Origin: Serratia inhibens
GTDB lineage: Bacteria > Pseudomonadota > Gammaproteobacteria > Enterobacterales > Enterobacteriaceae
NCBI RefSeq assembly: GCF_003591175.1
Contig: NZ_QYYG01000001.1
Coordinates: 248,001-312,000 of the forward strand
Direction of reading: 5' to 3'
Length of the DNA: 64,000 nt
This document shows, piece by piece, positions 33,331 to 43,473 of this stretch (the first letter of the stretch is position 1; each line of letters begins with the position of its first letter). The notes under the pieces are model-generated. The model had not been told where the DNA came from and ran no database searches. It was given only the letters and a program-made list of their open reading frames with translations. Position numbers and translations under genes: made by a program.

Positions 33331-34596
33331 ATGAGAAGATTGATACCGAGTATGGTCGCTACCGCACTGGCGCTGATGTCCGGCCAGGCGCTGGCCGATA
33401 CCTTGCGGATGGAATGTGCGCCCAGCAAAGAAGGGCGTCTGTTCTGCAATGAGATTAAGCAGCGCTTTGAGGCTCAGACCGGCCATACCCTGGAGTTTAT
33501 CGATCTTCCCCGCGCCTCCGACGAAAAACTGTCGCTGTTTCAGCAGTTGTTTGCCGCCAAAGATTCCAGCGCCATTGATCTGTTTCAGGCCGATACCGTG
33601 TGGATCGGCGTGTTGAACAAACACCTGTTGGATCTGACCGACAGCGTGAGCGATATCCGGCAGGATTTTTTCCCCGCCGCCTGGCAGAACAACGTAGTCA
33701 ATGGGCGGGTCAAGGCGGTGCCGGCTTATCTGGACACCGGCGCGCTCTATTACCGCAAAGATCTGTTGGAAAAGTACGGCGAACAGCCGCCGGTCACCTG
33801 GGATGAACTGACGCGCATCGCTACCCGCATTCAGCAGGGTGAACGGCAGGCGGGCCATAAGAATTTCTGGGGGCTGGTGTTCCAGGGTAAATCCTACGAA
33901 GGGCTGACCTGCAACGCGCTGGAATGGGTGGCCTCGCAGAACGGCGGAGGGTTTATCGACGCCAACGGCAACATCACCATCAATAACCCGCAGGCGGCGC
34001 AGGCGTTGAACAGGGCCGCCGGCTGGATCGGTACTATCTCGCCAAAGGGTGTGTTGGGTTACATGGAGGAAGAATCCCGCGCGGTATTCCAGAACGGCGA
34101 CGCGCTGTTTATGCGCAACTGGCCCTATGCCTATGTACTGGCGCAGGACAGCAGCAGTGCAATCAAAGGCAAGGTCGGCGTGTTGCCGCTGCCAAAGGGT
34201 GCGGACGGCAACTCGGTCAGCGCTCTGGGCGGTTGGCAGTGGGCGATCAGCGCCTACACCAAAAACCCCACGGCGGCGATAGCGCTGCTGAAAATCGTCA
34301 GCGACGCCGAATCGCAGAAAAAGGCGCTGGCGCTGATGGGCTGGGCGCCGTCTCGTACCGCGCTGTATGACGATCCCAAGGTGTTGGCGCAGGCGCCGTA
34401 TCTGTCGGATTTCAAAGGTATTTTCTCGCAGGCGATGCCGCGCCCGGCGACGCAGACCAAAAGGCAGTATGCGCAGGTCTCGAAAGCCATCTACAACGCC
34501 ACCTTCAATGTGTTGCGCGGTGACAGTGACGGTGTCACGGCAGTGGCGGATTTACAGCAGCGGCTGGAGCGGATTAAAGCCAGAGGATGGCGTTGA
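33331..34596 (+). CDS. Sugar ABC transporter substrate-binding protein (maltose-type)
   Basis: A 421-aa exported protein. The ATG at 33331 has GAGGA upstream; signal peptide RLIPSMVATALALMSGQALA, then mature DTLRMECAPSKE. Family features: RFEAQTGHTLEFIDLP, the hinge segment YYRKDLLEKYGEQPPVTWDE and NGDALFMRNWPYAY. It should capture an alpha-glucoside for the two permeases that follow. It corresponds in position to PalE-type proteins of palatinose clusters; the operon also has GH4 and GH13 enzymes. Confidence 0.9.
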   Translation: MRRLIPSMVATALALMSGQALADTLRMECAPSKEGRLFCNEIKQRFEAQTGHTLEFIDLPRASDEKLSLFQQLFAAKDSSAIDLFQADTVWIGVLNKHLLDLTDSVSDIRQDFFPAAWQNNVVNGRVKAVPAYLDTGALYYRKDLLEKYGEQPPVTWDELTRIATRIQQGERQAGHKNFWGLVFQGKSYEGLTCNALEWVASQNGGGFIDANGNITINNPQAAQALNRAAGWIGTISPKGVLGYMEEESRAVFQNGDALFMRNWPYAYVLAQDSSSAIKGKVGVLPLPKGADGNSVSALGGWQWAISAYTKNPTAAIALLKIVSDAESQKKALALMGWAPSRTALYDDPKVLAQAPYLSDFKGIFSQAMPRPATQTKRQYAQVSKAIYNATFNVLRGDSDGVTAVADLQQRLERIKARGWR

Positions 34597-34638
34597 AGGC
34601 AGTGCAATTCCCCCCATTAACGGCCCGGAGTCTGATGC

Positions 34639-35631
34639 ATGAAACGCGATACGCACACATTATCCCTGACGGCCACGCCCGCTCCGGCGGCAGTGCAGCC
34701 GGTCAGGCGCAGCAAGCTTAATCACCGGCAGCGCCGCAGCCGTATCGCCTGGCTGTTGGTAGCGCCGGCCATGTTGCTGCTGGCGGCGGTTGCCGGCTGG
34801 CCGCTGCTGCGCACCCTGTTTTACAGCTTTACCGACGCCATGCTGGATGCACCGGATGAATACCGCTTTGTCGGCTTCGCCAACTATCTGGATCTGACCG
34901 GGGGCGGCCACTCGTACGGCGTACTGGCGGATCCGCAGTGGTGGCAGGCGGTGGGCAATACGCTGCGTTTCAGCCTGCTGTCGGTATCGCTGGAACTGGT
35001 GTTCGGCATGCTGCTGGCGCTGCTGATGAACCAGAAATTTCGCGGCCAGGGGCTGGTGCGCACCGCCATTTTGGTGCCCTGGGCGATTCCTACCATTGTC
35101 TCCGCCAAGATGTGGGGCTGGATGTTCCACGATCAGTACGGCGTGGTGAACGATCTGCTGCTCAAGTCGGGGATTATCGCCGCGCCGCTGGCCTGGGTCG
35201 CGGAGCCGGGGCTGTCGATGTGGGCGGTGGTGATTGCGGACGTCTGGAAAACCACGCCGTTTATGGCGCTGATGCTGCTGGCCGCGTTGCAGCTTATCCC
35301 CGGCGATCTGTACGAAGCTGCGCGGGTGGATGGGGCTAACGCCTGGCAGCGGTTCCGGCGCATCACTTTGCCTTTAATCATGCCGGCGATGATAGTTGCA
35401 CTGATTTTCCGGGTGATGGATGCACTGCGGGTATTCGACCTGATCTATGTGCTGACCTCCAACAGTGAAGCCACCATCTCGGTGTCCGGTTATGCCCGCG
35501 ACCGCATGGTCAGCTATCAGGAAATGGGCTCCGGCTCGGCCGCTTCGGTGCTGGTGTTCATGATGGTGGCCGGTATCGCCGCCTGTTTCCTCACGCTGAG
35601 CCGCCTGAATGACAAGGAGAAACGCGCATGA
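34639..35631 (+). CDS. Sugar ABC transporter permease (MalF-like)
   Basis: A 330-aa inner-membrane protein with six spans. The EAA loop that contacts the ATPase is in YEAARVDGANAWQRFRRITL. A long positively charged N-terminus (about 40 residues) precedes TM1 (WLLVAPAMLLLAAVAGWPLL). It overlaps the next permease by 4 bp (ATGA), so the two are translationally coupled. Confidence 0.9.
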   Translation: MKRDTHTLSLTATPAPAAVQPVRRSKLNHRQRRSRIAWLLVAPAMLLLAAVAGWPLLRTLFYSFTDAMLDAPDEYRFVGFANYLDLTGGGHSYGVLADPQWWQAVGNTLRFSLLSVSLELVFGMLLALLMNQKFRGQGLVRTAILVPWAIPTIVSAKMWGWMFHDQYGVVNDLLLKSGIIAAPLAWVAEPGLSMWAVVIADVWKTTPFMALMLLAALQLIPGDLYEAARVDGANAWQRFRRITLPLIMPAMIVALIFRVMDALRVFDLIYVLTSNSEATISVSGYARDRMVSYQEMGSGSAASVLVFMMVAGIAACFLTLSRLNDKEKRA

Positions 35632-36473
35632 AACTGACTCGCCAACAGCAAAAATATGGCCATAAGGCGCTGATTTTCGCCGGCGCCGCGCTGGCCAGCG
35701 TCATCTGTTTGTTTCCCTTTTACTACGCGCTGATCACCTCGCTGCGTTCGGGGGGCAGCCTGTTCCAGGTCGCTTACCTGCCGGGAACGCCACACTGGGG
35801 CAATTATCTGACGGCGTTGATGGATAACGGCATCGCACGCAGCTTGTTGAACTCGATCGTCGTGGCGACGTTGACGGTGGGCATCTGCCTGCTGGTGTCG
35901 ATTACCGCCGCTTTCGCGCTGGCGCGCATCAGTTTTCGCGGCCGCAAATATCTGCTGTTCACCATTTTGTGCGTCTCGATGTTCCCCCAGGTAGCGGTGC
36001 TGTCCGGCATGTTCGAACTGGTGCGCTTTATGGGGCTGTACGATTCGCTGGGGGCGTTGGTGCTGTCCTACACCACCTTTTCGCTGCCGTTTACCGTCTG
36101 GGTGCTGACCACCTTTATGAAGTCGATCCCGGCGGAGCTGGAAGAGGCGGCGATCGTCGACGGTGCCAATACCTGGACCATCATTACCCGCATCTTCGCG
36201 CCCATCATGGGGCCGTCGCTGGTGACCACCGGGTTGCTGGCGTTTATCGGCGCCTGGAATGAATTCATGTTCGCCCTGACGTTTGTCATCTCCAGCGGCA
36301 AGCGCACCGTGCCGGTGGCGATCGGCATGCTGCAGGGCGCCTCTCAGTTCGAACTCCCCTGGGGCACCATCATGGCGGCCTCGGTCATCGTCACACTGCC
36401 GATCATCGTGCTGGTTCTGATCTTCCAGCGCCGCATCGTCAGCGGATTAACCAACGGCGCAGTAAAAGGCTGA
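35628..36473 (+). CDS. Sugar ABC transporter permease (MalG-like)
   Basis: A 281-aa inner-membrane protein with six spans and the EAA loop EEAAIVDGANTWTIITRIFA. The start overlaps the preceding gene's stop. It pairs with the MalF-like permease to form the channel; the ATPase is encoded two genes downstream. Confidence 0.9.
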   Translation: MKLTRQQQKYGHKALIFAGAALASVICLFPFYYALITSLRSGGSLFQVAYLPGTPHWGNYLTALMDNGIARSLLNSIVVATLTVGICLLVSITAAFALARISFRGRKYLLFTILCVSMFPQVAVLSGMFELVRFMGLYDSLGALVLSYTTFSLPFTVWVLTTFMKSIPAELEEAAIVDGANTWTIITRIFAPIMGPSLVTTGLLAFIGAWNEFMFALTFVISSGKRTVPVAIGMLQGASQFELPWGTIMAASVIVTLPIIVLVLIFQRRIVSGLTNGAVKG

Positions 36474-36505
36474 TTTTCGATTAACCCTGAAGCAGGAGAA
36501 ATGCA

Positions 36506-37867
36506 ATGGCTACAAAAATCGTTTTAGTGGGCGCAGGCAGCGCGCAATTCGGCTACGGTACCCTGGGCGACATCTTCCAGAGCAAGACGCTGTACGGCAG
36601 TGAAATCGTGCTGCATGACATCAACCCGACCGCGCTGGCAGTGACCGAGAAAACCGCCCGTGATTTCCTGGCCACGGAAGATCTGCCGTTTACCGTCAGC
36701 GCCACCACAGATCGCAAAACCGCGCTGAGCGGAGCGGAGTTCGTGATTATCTCCATTGAAGTGGGCGACCGCTTTGCGCTGTGGGATCTCGACTGGCAGA
36801 TCCCGCAGCAGTACGGCATTCAGCAGGTGTATGGCGAGAACGGTGGCCCCGGCGGGCTGTTCCACTCGCTGCGGATCATTCCACCGATCCTCGACATCTG
36901 CGCCGACGTGGCGGACATTTGCCCGAACGCCTGGGTATTCAACTATTCGAACCCGATGAGCCGCATTTGCACCACCGTGCACCGCCGCTTCCCGCAGCTC
37001 AATTTTGTCGGCATGTGCCATGAAATCGCCTCACTGGAGCGCTATCTGCCGGAAATGCTCGGCACCTCCTTCGACAATCTCACTCTGCGCGCTGGCGGGT
37101 TAAACCACTTCAGCGTGTTGCTGGAGGCCAGCTATAAAGACAGCGGCAAAGACGCTTACCCCGACGTACGCGCCAAGGCACCGGACTATTTCTCGCGCCT
37201 GCCGGGCTACAGCGACATTCTGGCCTACACCCGCAATCACGGCAAACTGGTGGAGACCGAAGGCAGCACCGAGCGCGATGCGTTGGGCGGTAAAGACAGC
37301 GCCTATCCGTGGGCGGACCGCACGCTGTTCAAAGAGATCCTGGAGAAGTTTCACCATCTGCCGATCACCGGCGACAGCCACTTTGGCGAGTACATCCGCT
37401 GGGCCAGCGAGGTCAGCGATCACCGCGGTATCCTCGATTTCTACACCTTCTACCGCAACTATCTGGGGCAGGTGCAGCCGAAAATCGAACTGAAGCTGAA
37501 AGAACGCGTAGTGCCGATCATGGAAGGGATCCTTACCGACTCCGGTTATGAAGAGTCTGCGGTCAACATTCCGAACCGAGGTTTTATCAAGCAACTGCCG
37601 GCGTTTATTGCCGTTGAAGTCCCGGCGATTATCGACCGCAAGGGTGTGCATGGCATCAAGGTCGACATGCCTGCGGGCATCGGCGGCCTGCTGAGCAATC
37701 AGATTGCGATTCACGATCTGACCGCCGACGCGGTGATTGAAGGCTCGCGCGACCTGGTTATCCAGGCGCTGCTGGTAGATTCGGTCAACGATAAATGCCG
37801 CGCGATACCGGAACTGGTGGACGTGATGATCTCACGCCAGGGGCCGTGGCTCGATTACCTGAAATAA
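36506..37867 (+). CDS. GH4-family glycosidase (NAD+/metal-dependent alpha-glycosidase)
   Basis: A 453-aa GH4 enzyme. It has the NAD-binding loop LVGAGSAQFGYG, VYGENGGPGGLFHSLRIIPP, the metal-binding Cys-His in FVGMCHEIASLERY, and RAGGLNHFSVLLEASYKD. GH4 enzymes cleave glycosides by oxidation at C3 using NAD+ and a divalent metal. Placed between the permease and ATPase genes of the operon, it likely acts on the imported unphosphorylated disaccharide. The sequence style is alpha-galactosidase/alpha-glucosidase (AglA/MelA branch). GGAGAA precedes the start. Confidence 0.92.
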   Translation: MATKIVLVGAGSAQFGYGTLGDIFQSKTLYGSEIVLHDINPTALAVTEKTARDFLATEDLPFTVSATTDRKTALSGAEFVIISIEVGDRFALWDLDWQIPQQYGIQQVYGENGGPGGLFHSLRIIPPILDICADVADICPNAWVFNYSNPMSRICTTVHRRFPQLNFVGMCHEIASLERYLPEMLGTSFDNLTLRAGGLNHFSVLLEASYKDSGKDAYPDVRAKAPDYFSRLPGYSDILAYTRNHGKLVETEGSTERDALGGKDSAYPWADRTLFKEILEKFHHLPITGDSHFGEYIRWASEVSDHRGILDFYTFYRNYLGQVQPKIELKLKERVVPIMEGILTDSGYEESAVNIPNRGFIKQLPAFIAVEVPAIIDRKGVHGIKVDMPAGIGGLLSNQIAIHDLTADAVIEGSRDLVIQALLVDSVNDKCRAIPELVDVMISRQGPWLDYLK

Positions 37868-37930
37868 GCCGGATGGCGGGGCGCGTGCTTGCGCCCCGTT
37901 GAATGCAACTACCTGGGGTTCGGGAGGAAT

Positions 37931-39046
37931 ATGGCGCAATTAACGCTGGAAAAACTGCAAAAACGCTATGGCGCAAACGCAGAGGTGATCAAGTCGCTGG
38001 ATCTGCAGATCAACAGCGGGGAGTTCGTGGTGATCGTCGGGCCCTCCGGCTGCGGCAAGTCGACGTTGCTGCGCATGATTGCCGGGCTGGAGGAGATCAG
38101 CGGCGGCGGCATGTATATCGATGGCAACTACGTCAATGACGATACGCCGGCCGAGCGCGGTATCGGCATGGTGTTCCAGTCCTACGCGCTTTATCCGCAC
38201 ATGAGCGTCTACAAAAACATGGCGTTCGCGCTGGAGCTGGCCGGTCATTCGGCGGAGGAGATCGACAGCCGGGTGCGCGAAAGCGCCCGCATTTTGCAGC
38301 TTGAACCCTTGCTGGAGCGGCGTCCGAAGGATTTGTCCGGCGGGCAACGCCAGCGGGTGGCGATTGGCCGCGCCATAGTGCGCGAACCGAAGCTGTTTTT
38401 GTTCGATGAACCCTTGTCCAACCTTGATGCATCGCTGCGCGTACAAATGCGCATGGAGGTGGCTTCGCTGCATAAACGTCTGGGTTCGACCATTATTTAC
38501 GTGACTCACGATCAGGTCGAAGCCATGACGCTGGCCGACCGCATCGTGGTGCTCAACAAAGGGCATATCGAGCAGGTGGGAACGCCGCTGGAGCTTTACG
38601 ACCAGCCGGCCAATGAATTTGTCGCGCAGTTTATCGGCTCGCCGAAAATGAACCTGATCCCGGCCATTCTGCGGCGCGCCGGTGAGCGGCAGAGCGTGGT
38701 GGAGCTGGACAACGGCAAAGCGCTGGTGCTGCCGATCGCCACGCCGGTGGCGGCGGAAGGCCAGAGCGTCAACGTAGGCATTCGTCCGGAGCATATTCGC
38801 GGCGGTGAACAGGCGCAGTGCGAGTTTCAGGGCGAGGTGATGTTCGTCGAGCATATGGGCAACGAAACCTACCTCTATCTGGATAACGGCAACGTGGCGG
38901 AACCCTGGGTGCTGCGCAATCCCGAACGCTCGACCATTCAGGCCGGAGAAACCGTCGGCGTGCGCCTGCCGGTAGAGTGTTGTTATCTGTTTGACCGCCA
39001 GGGCCGCGCTTTCCCACGTATTCTGGCGTCCGAACAGGCACATTAA
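37931..39046 (+). CDS. Sugar ABC transporter ATPase (MalK/UgpC/MsmK type)
   Basis: A 371-aa ATPase starting at an ATG with GGGAGGAAT upstream. Walker [10 protein letters not shown], signature [14 protein letters not shown], Walker [15 protein letters not shown] and the switch His in [14 protein letters not shown] are intact. The C-terminal ~130 residues are the MalK-type OB regulatory domain ([10 protein letters not shown]). It powers the importer encoded upstream. Confidence 0.93.
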   Translation: MAQLTLEKLQKRYGANAEVIKSLDLQINSGEFVVIVGPSGCGKSTLLRMIAGLEEISGGGMYIDGNYVNDDTPAERGIGMVFQSYALYPHMSVYKNMAFALELAGHSAEEIDSRVRESARILQLEPLLERRPKDLSGGQRQRVAIGRAIVREPKLFLFDEPLSNLDASLRVQMRMEVASLHKRLGSTIIYVTHDQVEAMTLADRIVVLNKGHIEQVGTPLELYDQPANEFVAQFIGSPKMNLIPAILRRAGERQSVVELDNGKALVLPIATPVAAEGQSVNVGIRPEHIRGGEQAQCEFQGEVMFVEHMGNETYLYLDNGNVAEPWVLRNPERSTIQAGETVGVRLPVECCYLFDRQGRAFPRILASEQAH

Positions 39047-39067
39047 CCGATGATAAGGAAGCATGAC

Positions 39068-40741
39068 ATGAGCGGTGCGCAAACGGCGCGATGGTGGAAA
39101 GAGGCGGTGGTTTATCAAATCTACCCGCGCAGCTTTATGGACTCCAACGGTGACGGCATTGGCGATCTGAACGGCATTACCGCGCGGCTGGACTATTTGC
39201 AGTGGCTGGGCGTAGACGCCCTGTGGATCTGCCCGATGTACCGCTCGCCAAACGACGATAATGGCTACGATATCAGCGACTATCAGGCGATTATGAGCGA
39301 ATTTGGCACCATGGCGGATTTTGATCGCCTACTGGCGGAGGCGCATGCGCGCGGCATGCGGCTGATACTCGATCTGGTGGTGAACCACACGTCGGACGAA
39401 CATCCGTGGTTTATTGAATCCTGTTCATCAAAATCCAGCGCCAGGCGCGACTGGTATATTTGGCGCGACGGCAAAAACGGCGCGGAACCCAATAACTGGG
39501 AGAGCATTTTCAACGGCTCGGCCTGGAAGTATCACCCCGGCAGCGAACAATACTTCCTGCATCTGTTTTCTGAGCGCCAGCCGGATCTGAACTGGGAGAA
39601 CCCGCAGGTGCGCGCAGCGCTGTATGACATGATGCGTTGGTGGCTGGACAAGGGCATCGACGGTTTCCGCATCGACGCCATCTGCCATATGAAAAAACAA
39701 CCCGGGCTGAGCGACATGCCGAACCCGCTGGGGTTGCGTTACGTGCCGTCGTTCGAACGGCATCTCAACTACGACGGGCTGCTGGATTACGTTGATGAGA
39801 TGTGCGAACAGGTGTTTAACCGCTACGACATCATGACGGTGGGGGAAATGAACGGCGCCTCGGCGGAACAGGGTGAGGACTGGGTGGGGGAACGGCATGG
39901 CAGGTTGAACATGATTTTCCAGTTCGAGCACGTCAAGCTGTGGGAAACCGCCAACCAGCAGGCGCCGGATGCCGGGCTGGATGTTATCGGCCTGAAAAGC
40001 ATATTCACTCGCTGGCAGACGCTATTGGAGGGTAAGGGCTGGAACGCGCTGTACGTCGAGAACCACGATATTCCGCGCGTGGTATCGAAATGGGGGGACG
40101 ACGGGCGCTACCAACGCGAAAGCGCTACGGCCATAGCCGCGCTGTATTTTCTGATGCAGGGAACGCCGTTTATTTATCAGGGGCAGGAATTGGGCATGAC
40201 CAACACCCATTTCGGCTGCCTGGATGACTTTAACGACGTCGCCACCAAAAATCGTGCTGCCGAGCTGCGCCGACAGGGAATGGATGAGGATCGGATCCTG
40301 GCGACGCTGAGCCGCAGTTCGCGTGATAACTCGCGCACGCCAATGCCGTGGAACGACGGGCCTAACGGCGGCTTTAGCGCCGCAACGCCCTGGTTTGCGC
40401 TTAACGCCAACTACCGCGATATCAACGTGGCGCGCCAAAGTGAGGAGCCGGACTCGGTGCTGAATTTCTACCGCGCGCTGATTCGGCTACGCAAACAGAC
40501 CCCGGCGCTGCTGTATGGTCGTTATCGATTATTGCTGGCTGAACATCGGCATATTTACGCCTATACCCGCACCCTGGATGACCGGCAACTGCTGGTGCTG
40601 TGCAACCTGAGCGGCGAACCGCAGCAGGTTGATCCCGAATCTCTGGCACTGAACAGTTGGCAACTGCGGTTGGGCAATTACCCGCAGAGCGAAGAGCCGC
40701 AGCGGTTGCGCCCTTATGAAGCGCGGATTTATCAGGCATAG
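39068..40741 (+). CDS. GH13 alpha-glucosidase (oligo-1,6-/isomaltulose hydrolase type)
   Basis: A 557-aa GH13 enzyme. AAGGAAG before the ATG at 39068 supports this start over the ATG at 39050. Catalytic residues are visible: nucleophile Asp in GIDGFRIDAICH, acid Glu in MTVGEMNGAS and the third Asp in VENHDIPRVV. Region I reads LDLVVNHTSDEHPW. The R-L-D-R-D type motif of sucrose isomerases is not seen, so hydrolysis is favoured. It should split an isomaltulose- or trehalulose-like disaccharide and corresponds in position to PalQ. A second copy of its 3' end lies at 30638. Confidence 0.9.
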   Translation: MSGAQTARWWKEAVVYQIYPRSFMDSNGDGIGDLNGITARLDYLQWLGVDALWICPMYRSPNDDNGYDISDYQAIMSEFGTMADFDRLLAEAHARGMRLILDLVVNHTSDEHPWFIESCSSKSSARRDWYIWRDGKNGAEPNNWESIFNGSAWKYHPGSEQYFLHLFSERQPDLNWENPQVRAALYDMMRWWLDKGIDGFRIDAICHMKKQPGLSDMPNPLGLRYVPSFERHLNYDGLLDYVDEMCEQVFNRYDIMTVGEMNGASAEQGEDWVGERHGRLNMIFQFEHVKLWETANQQAPDAGLDVIGLKSIFTRWQTLLEGKGWNALYVENHDIPRVVSKWGDDGRYQRESATAIAALYFLMQGTPFIYQGQELGMTNTHFGCLDDFNDVATKNRAAELRRQGMDEDRILATLSRSSRDNSRTPMPWNDGPNGGFSAATPWFALNANYRDINVARQSEEPDSVLNFYRALIRLRKQTPALLYGRYRLLLAEHRHIYAYTRTLDDRQLLVLCNLSGEPQQVDPESLALNSWQLRLGNYPQSEEPQRLRPYEARIYQA

Positions 40742-40931
40742 AGGCTTATTCGACCCACTTTGCGGCCGGGACCTTTTTGTAAAAGGAGAGCTGTACCGGC
40801 CACATTTTCATCGCAAGGAACAATCCCGATTTTTAACTAACCATAACCGGTTTTGTTATTTCGCTTTACCATAGCCTGTTGCTAGCTTTTGTTCGTTCCA
40901 TCAGGGGATGAATAACAGGGTAATAACAGAA
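40742..40931 (+). other. Spacer between two sugar operons
   Basis: The first 30 bp are duplicated at 30668-30697 with the GH13 3' end. CCTTTT/AAAAGG at 40771-40785 forms a weak stem. No clear promoter motif is recognised before the ribose-type binding protein. Confidence 0.4.
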
Positions 40932-41903
40932 ATGACAAAAAAACTTATTAAAATCACAGCGCTGGCACTGTCAGTTTTCGCTGCTCAGGGTACCCAGGCA
41001 GCGCTTTCGCTGCAGGGGAAAACCATTGGCGTGGCGGTAGTCGGCACGCAGCATTTTTGGGATCGCGAAGCATTCAAAGGTGCCAGCGACGAAGTGGAGC
41101 ATCTGGGTGGCAAAGTGGTGGCGGTCGATGGCGGCCGCGATAACCAGGTGCATGCCGACAATCACGATATCCTGCTGGCGCGCAAGGTGGATGCGGTGAT
41201 CAGTATTTTGGGCGACAGCGCCGTCGAGCCTAAATTCAAAGCATTGCGCGCCGCCGGGATCCCGGTATTCACCGTTGACCACGTATCGCCTTATTCAATC
41301 AACAACACCACTTCTGACAACTACAGCATCGGCAGTACCATCGGCCGTTATACCGCCGAGGCGCTGGGCGGCAAAGGCAATGTGGCGGTGTTCAACGCCT
41401 TCTCCAACTCATTGCGTATCTGCGGCATTCGCTACGATCTGTGGAAGTACGTGTTGAAAGATTATCCGGACATCAAAATCATTCAACCGGAGCTGGCCGA
41501 GCAATACGCCAACTCGCCGGAAGATGCGCGCAAGAAAACCCTCGAACTACTGAGCCAACACCCGAAAGGCACGCTGGATGCGATTCACGTCGCCTGCTGG
41601 GATCAGCCGGCGATCGGTATCGTTCAGGCGCTGGAAGAGAGTGGCCGCGCCGGTGACGTTAAGGTCACGGCGATCGACGCCGGGCCGGAAACCCTGGAAA
41701 TCATGGCGGAGAAGGGTAGCCCGTTGGTCGCCAACGTGGCGCAACAGCCGCGGTTAATCGGCACCACTTCAGCGGATAATGTGGCGCGCCATTTCGCCGG
41801 CGAGAAGTTGCAACCGCAAACCTTTGTGCCGGTATTGCCGGTGAAAGGGCCGGAAGAGGCGAAGGCGGTGTACAAGCAGCTCGGCTACGGCGAGCTGAAA
41901 TAA
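40932..41903 (+). CDS. Ribose-type (RbsB-like) periplasmic sugar-binding protein
   Basis: A 323-aa exported protein; the start at 40932 places the signal peptide (LIKITALALSVFAAQGTQA) at the N-terminus, whereas the ATG at 40908 would add a polar extension. RbsB/LacI-type features: GKTIGVAVVGTQHFWDREAF, the two-lobed pattern, FTVDHVSPYSINNTTSDNYS and AIDAGPETLEIM. It binds a monosaccharide or polyol for the ABC genes that follow. The kinase, dehydrogenase and FGGY kinase nearby suggest catabolism of an uncommon sugar acid, polyol or AI-2-like compound. Confidence 0.88.
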   Translation: MTKKLIKITALALSVFAAQGTQAALSLQGKTIGVAVVGTQHFWDREAFKGASDEVEHLGGKVVAVDGGRDNQVHADNHDILLARKVDAVISILGDSAVEPKFKALRAAGIPVFTVDHVSPYSINNTTSDNYSIGSTIGRYTAEALGGKGNVAVFNAFSNSLRICGIRYDLWKYVLKDYPDIKIIQPELAEQYANSPEDARKKTLELLSQHPKGTLDAIHVACWDQPAIGIVQALEESGRAGDVKVTAIDAGPETLEIMAEKGSPLVANVAQQPRLIGTTSADNVARHFAGEKLQPQTFVPVLPVKGPEEAKAVYKQLGYGELK

Positions 41904-41907
41904 CGCC

Positions 41908-43473
41908 ATGAGCCAGGAGGAAACGCAGGCTGTTCCCGCCGTGGGCGGCCTGGAAATGATTGGCATCGAGAAACGTTTTCCCGGTACCCAGGCGCTGAGC
42001 GGTGCCTCACTGCGGGTGCTGCCAGGGGAGATTCACGGCCTGATTGGCGAAAATGGCGCCGGTAAATCCACCTTGATCAAGATCCTCGCCGGGGTTTATG
42101 CGCCAGACGGCGGGGAGATCCGCATTGGCGGCCGGCGGCTGGCTTCCGTCACCCCGGCGGCGATTCGGGCGGCCGGGGTGCGGTTTATCCATCAGGAACT
42201 GCATTTGATCCCGCACTTTACCGTGGCGGAATCCGTGTATGTCGGACAGGAACGGCGTAACCGCTGGTTAGGGCTGGACAAGCGCGGCATGCGCCATGAC
42301 GCGGAACGATTTCTGTTACAGGTGCTGGACACCCGCCTGGACGGTAACCGGCTGATCCGCGATCTCAGCATTGCCGAACGCAAGCTGGTGCAGATAGCCC
42401 GGGCGTTAATCGACGGGCAGGCGCAACTGGTGGTGTTTGACGAGCCTACTGCGCCGCTTGAAGCCAGAGAGTCGCAATTGCTGTTTAACGCCATCGCTCG
42501 CCTGAAACAGCGCGGCATCGCCATTATTTATGTCTCTCACTATCTAACGGAAATCGCCCAGATTTGTGACCGTGTCACGGTGTTTCGCAATGGGCGCAAC
42601 GTCGGCACCCTACAACAATTGGGCGATGGCGATATCGCGCGCATGATCCCGATGATGGTCGGCCGCGAAATCACCAGCCTGTTTGCCCCGCGCCCGGCTC
42701 AGCGGGCGGTGGCTGAGCCTTGGCTTAGCGCAGAATGCCTGTCGGACGGCACACAGTTGCGCGGTGTCAGCTTGCAGCTGGCGCCGGGGGAGATAGTCGG
42801 CGTAGCCGGGCTGCTTGGCTCCGGACGAGAAGCGTTGGTCGACACTCTCTACGGATTACGCCCACTGAAGCAGGGGCAACTACGCATAGCCGGTAAGCCG
42901 ATACGCATTGCCTCTCCGGCGCAGGCCATCGCCGCCGGGATGGCGCTGGTGCCCCGTGACCGGCGCCATACCGGTTTGGTGTTGCCCTTGCCGGTGGCGG
43001 ACAACATTAACCTGGCGTCGCTCGGGGCGTTGGCGCGCGCGGGTTGGGAACTGCGCAAAAAGGCCCGGTTGCGCGCCAAAGCGCTGGCGGAGCAGTTGGA
43101 TATCCGCCCGCGCAATCTGCAATTGCCAGTGCGTTTGTTAAGCGGCGGCAATCAGCAAAAGGCGATTCTGGCGCGTTGGCTGGCGACTAACCCGCAACTG
43201 TTGATCCTCGACGAACCTACCCTGGGCGTAGACATCGGTGCCAAGGCAGAGATTTACCAACTGGTGGCTGCCCAGGCGGCTGAAGGGCGCTGCGTGCTGG
43301 TGTCGTCCAGCGACGGCAGCGAACTGATTGGGTTGTGCGATCGCATTCTGGTGATGTTGCGCGGCGAGATAGTCGCGAATGTCCGTACCGCCGGGCTGAC
43401 GCAGGACGTGCTGCTGGCGTTGACCAGCGGCGGTTCAACGGTATCCCCTTTATTACAGGAGCCGGTTCTATGA
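41908..43473 (+). CDS. Sugar ABC transporter ATPase (RbsA/MglA-type, two cassettes)
   Basis: A 521-aa protein with two ABC domains. Cassette 1: GENGAGKST, Walker B LVVFDEPTAPLEARE, LSIAERKLVQIARA. Cassette 2 has the degenerate Walker A GLLGSGREALVD usual in RbsA proteins, LSGGNQQKAILARW and LLILDEPTLGVD. It starts 4 bp after the binding-protein stop and overlaps the next permease (ATGA). The FDEPTAPLE Walker B differs slightly from the usual FDEPTAALT. Confidence 0.92.
   Translation: MSQEETQAVPAVGGLEMIGIEKRFPGTQALSGASLRVLPGEIHGLIGENGAGKSTLIKILAGVYAPDGGEIRIGGRRLASVTPAAIRAAGVRFIHQELHLIPHFTVAESVYVGQERRNRWLGLDKRGMRHDAERFLLQVLDTRLDGNRLIRDLSIAERKLVQIARALIDGQAQLVVFDEPTAPLEARESQLLFNAIARLKQRGIAIIYVSHYLTEIAQICDRVTVFRNGRNVGTLQQLGDGDIARMIPMMVGREITSLFAPRPAQRAVAEPWLSAECLSDGTQLRGVSLQLAPGEIVGVAGLLGSGREALVDTLYGLRPLKQGQLRIAGKPIRIASPAQAIAAGMALVPRDRRHTGLVLPLPVADNINLASLGALARAGWELRKKARLRAKALAEQLDIRPRNLQLPVRLLSGGNQQKAILARWLATNPQLLILDEPTLGVDIGAKAEIYQLVAAQAAEGRCVLVSSSDGSELIGLCDRILVMLRGEIVANVRTAGLTQDVLLALTSGGSTVSPLLQEPVL

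Noticed and set aside
39068..40741. GH13 gene as a sucrose isomerase
   Set aside because: The isomerase-type R-L-D-R-D loop is not visible, no signal peptide is present, and the operon position fits a hydrolase.
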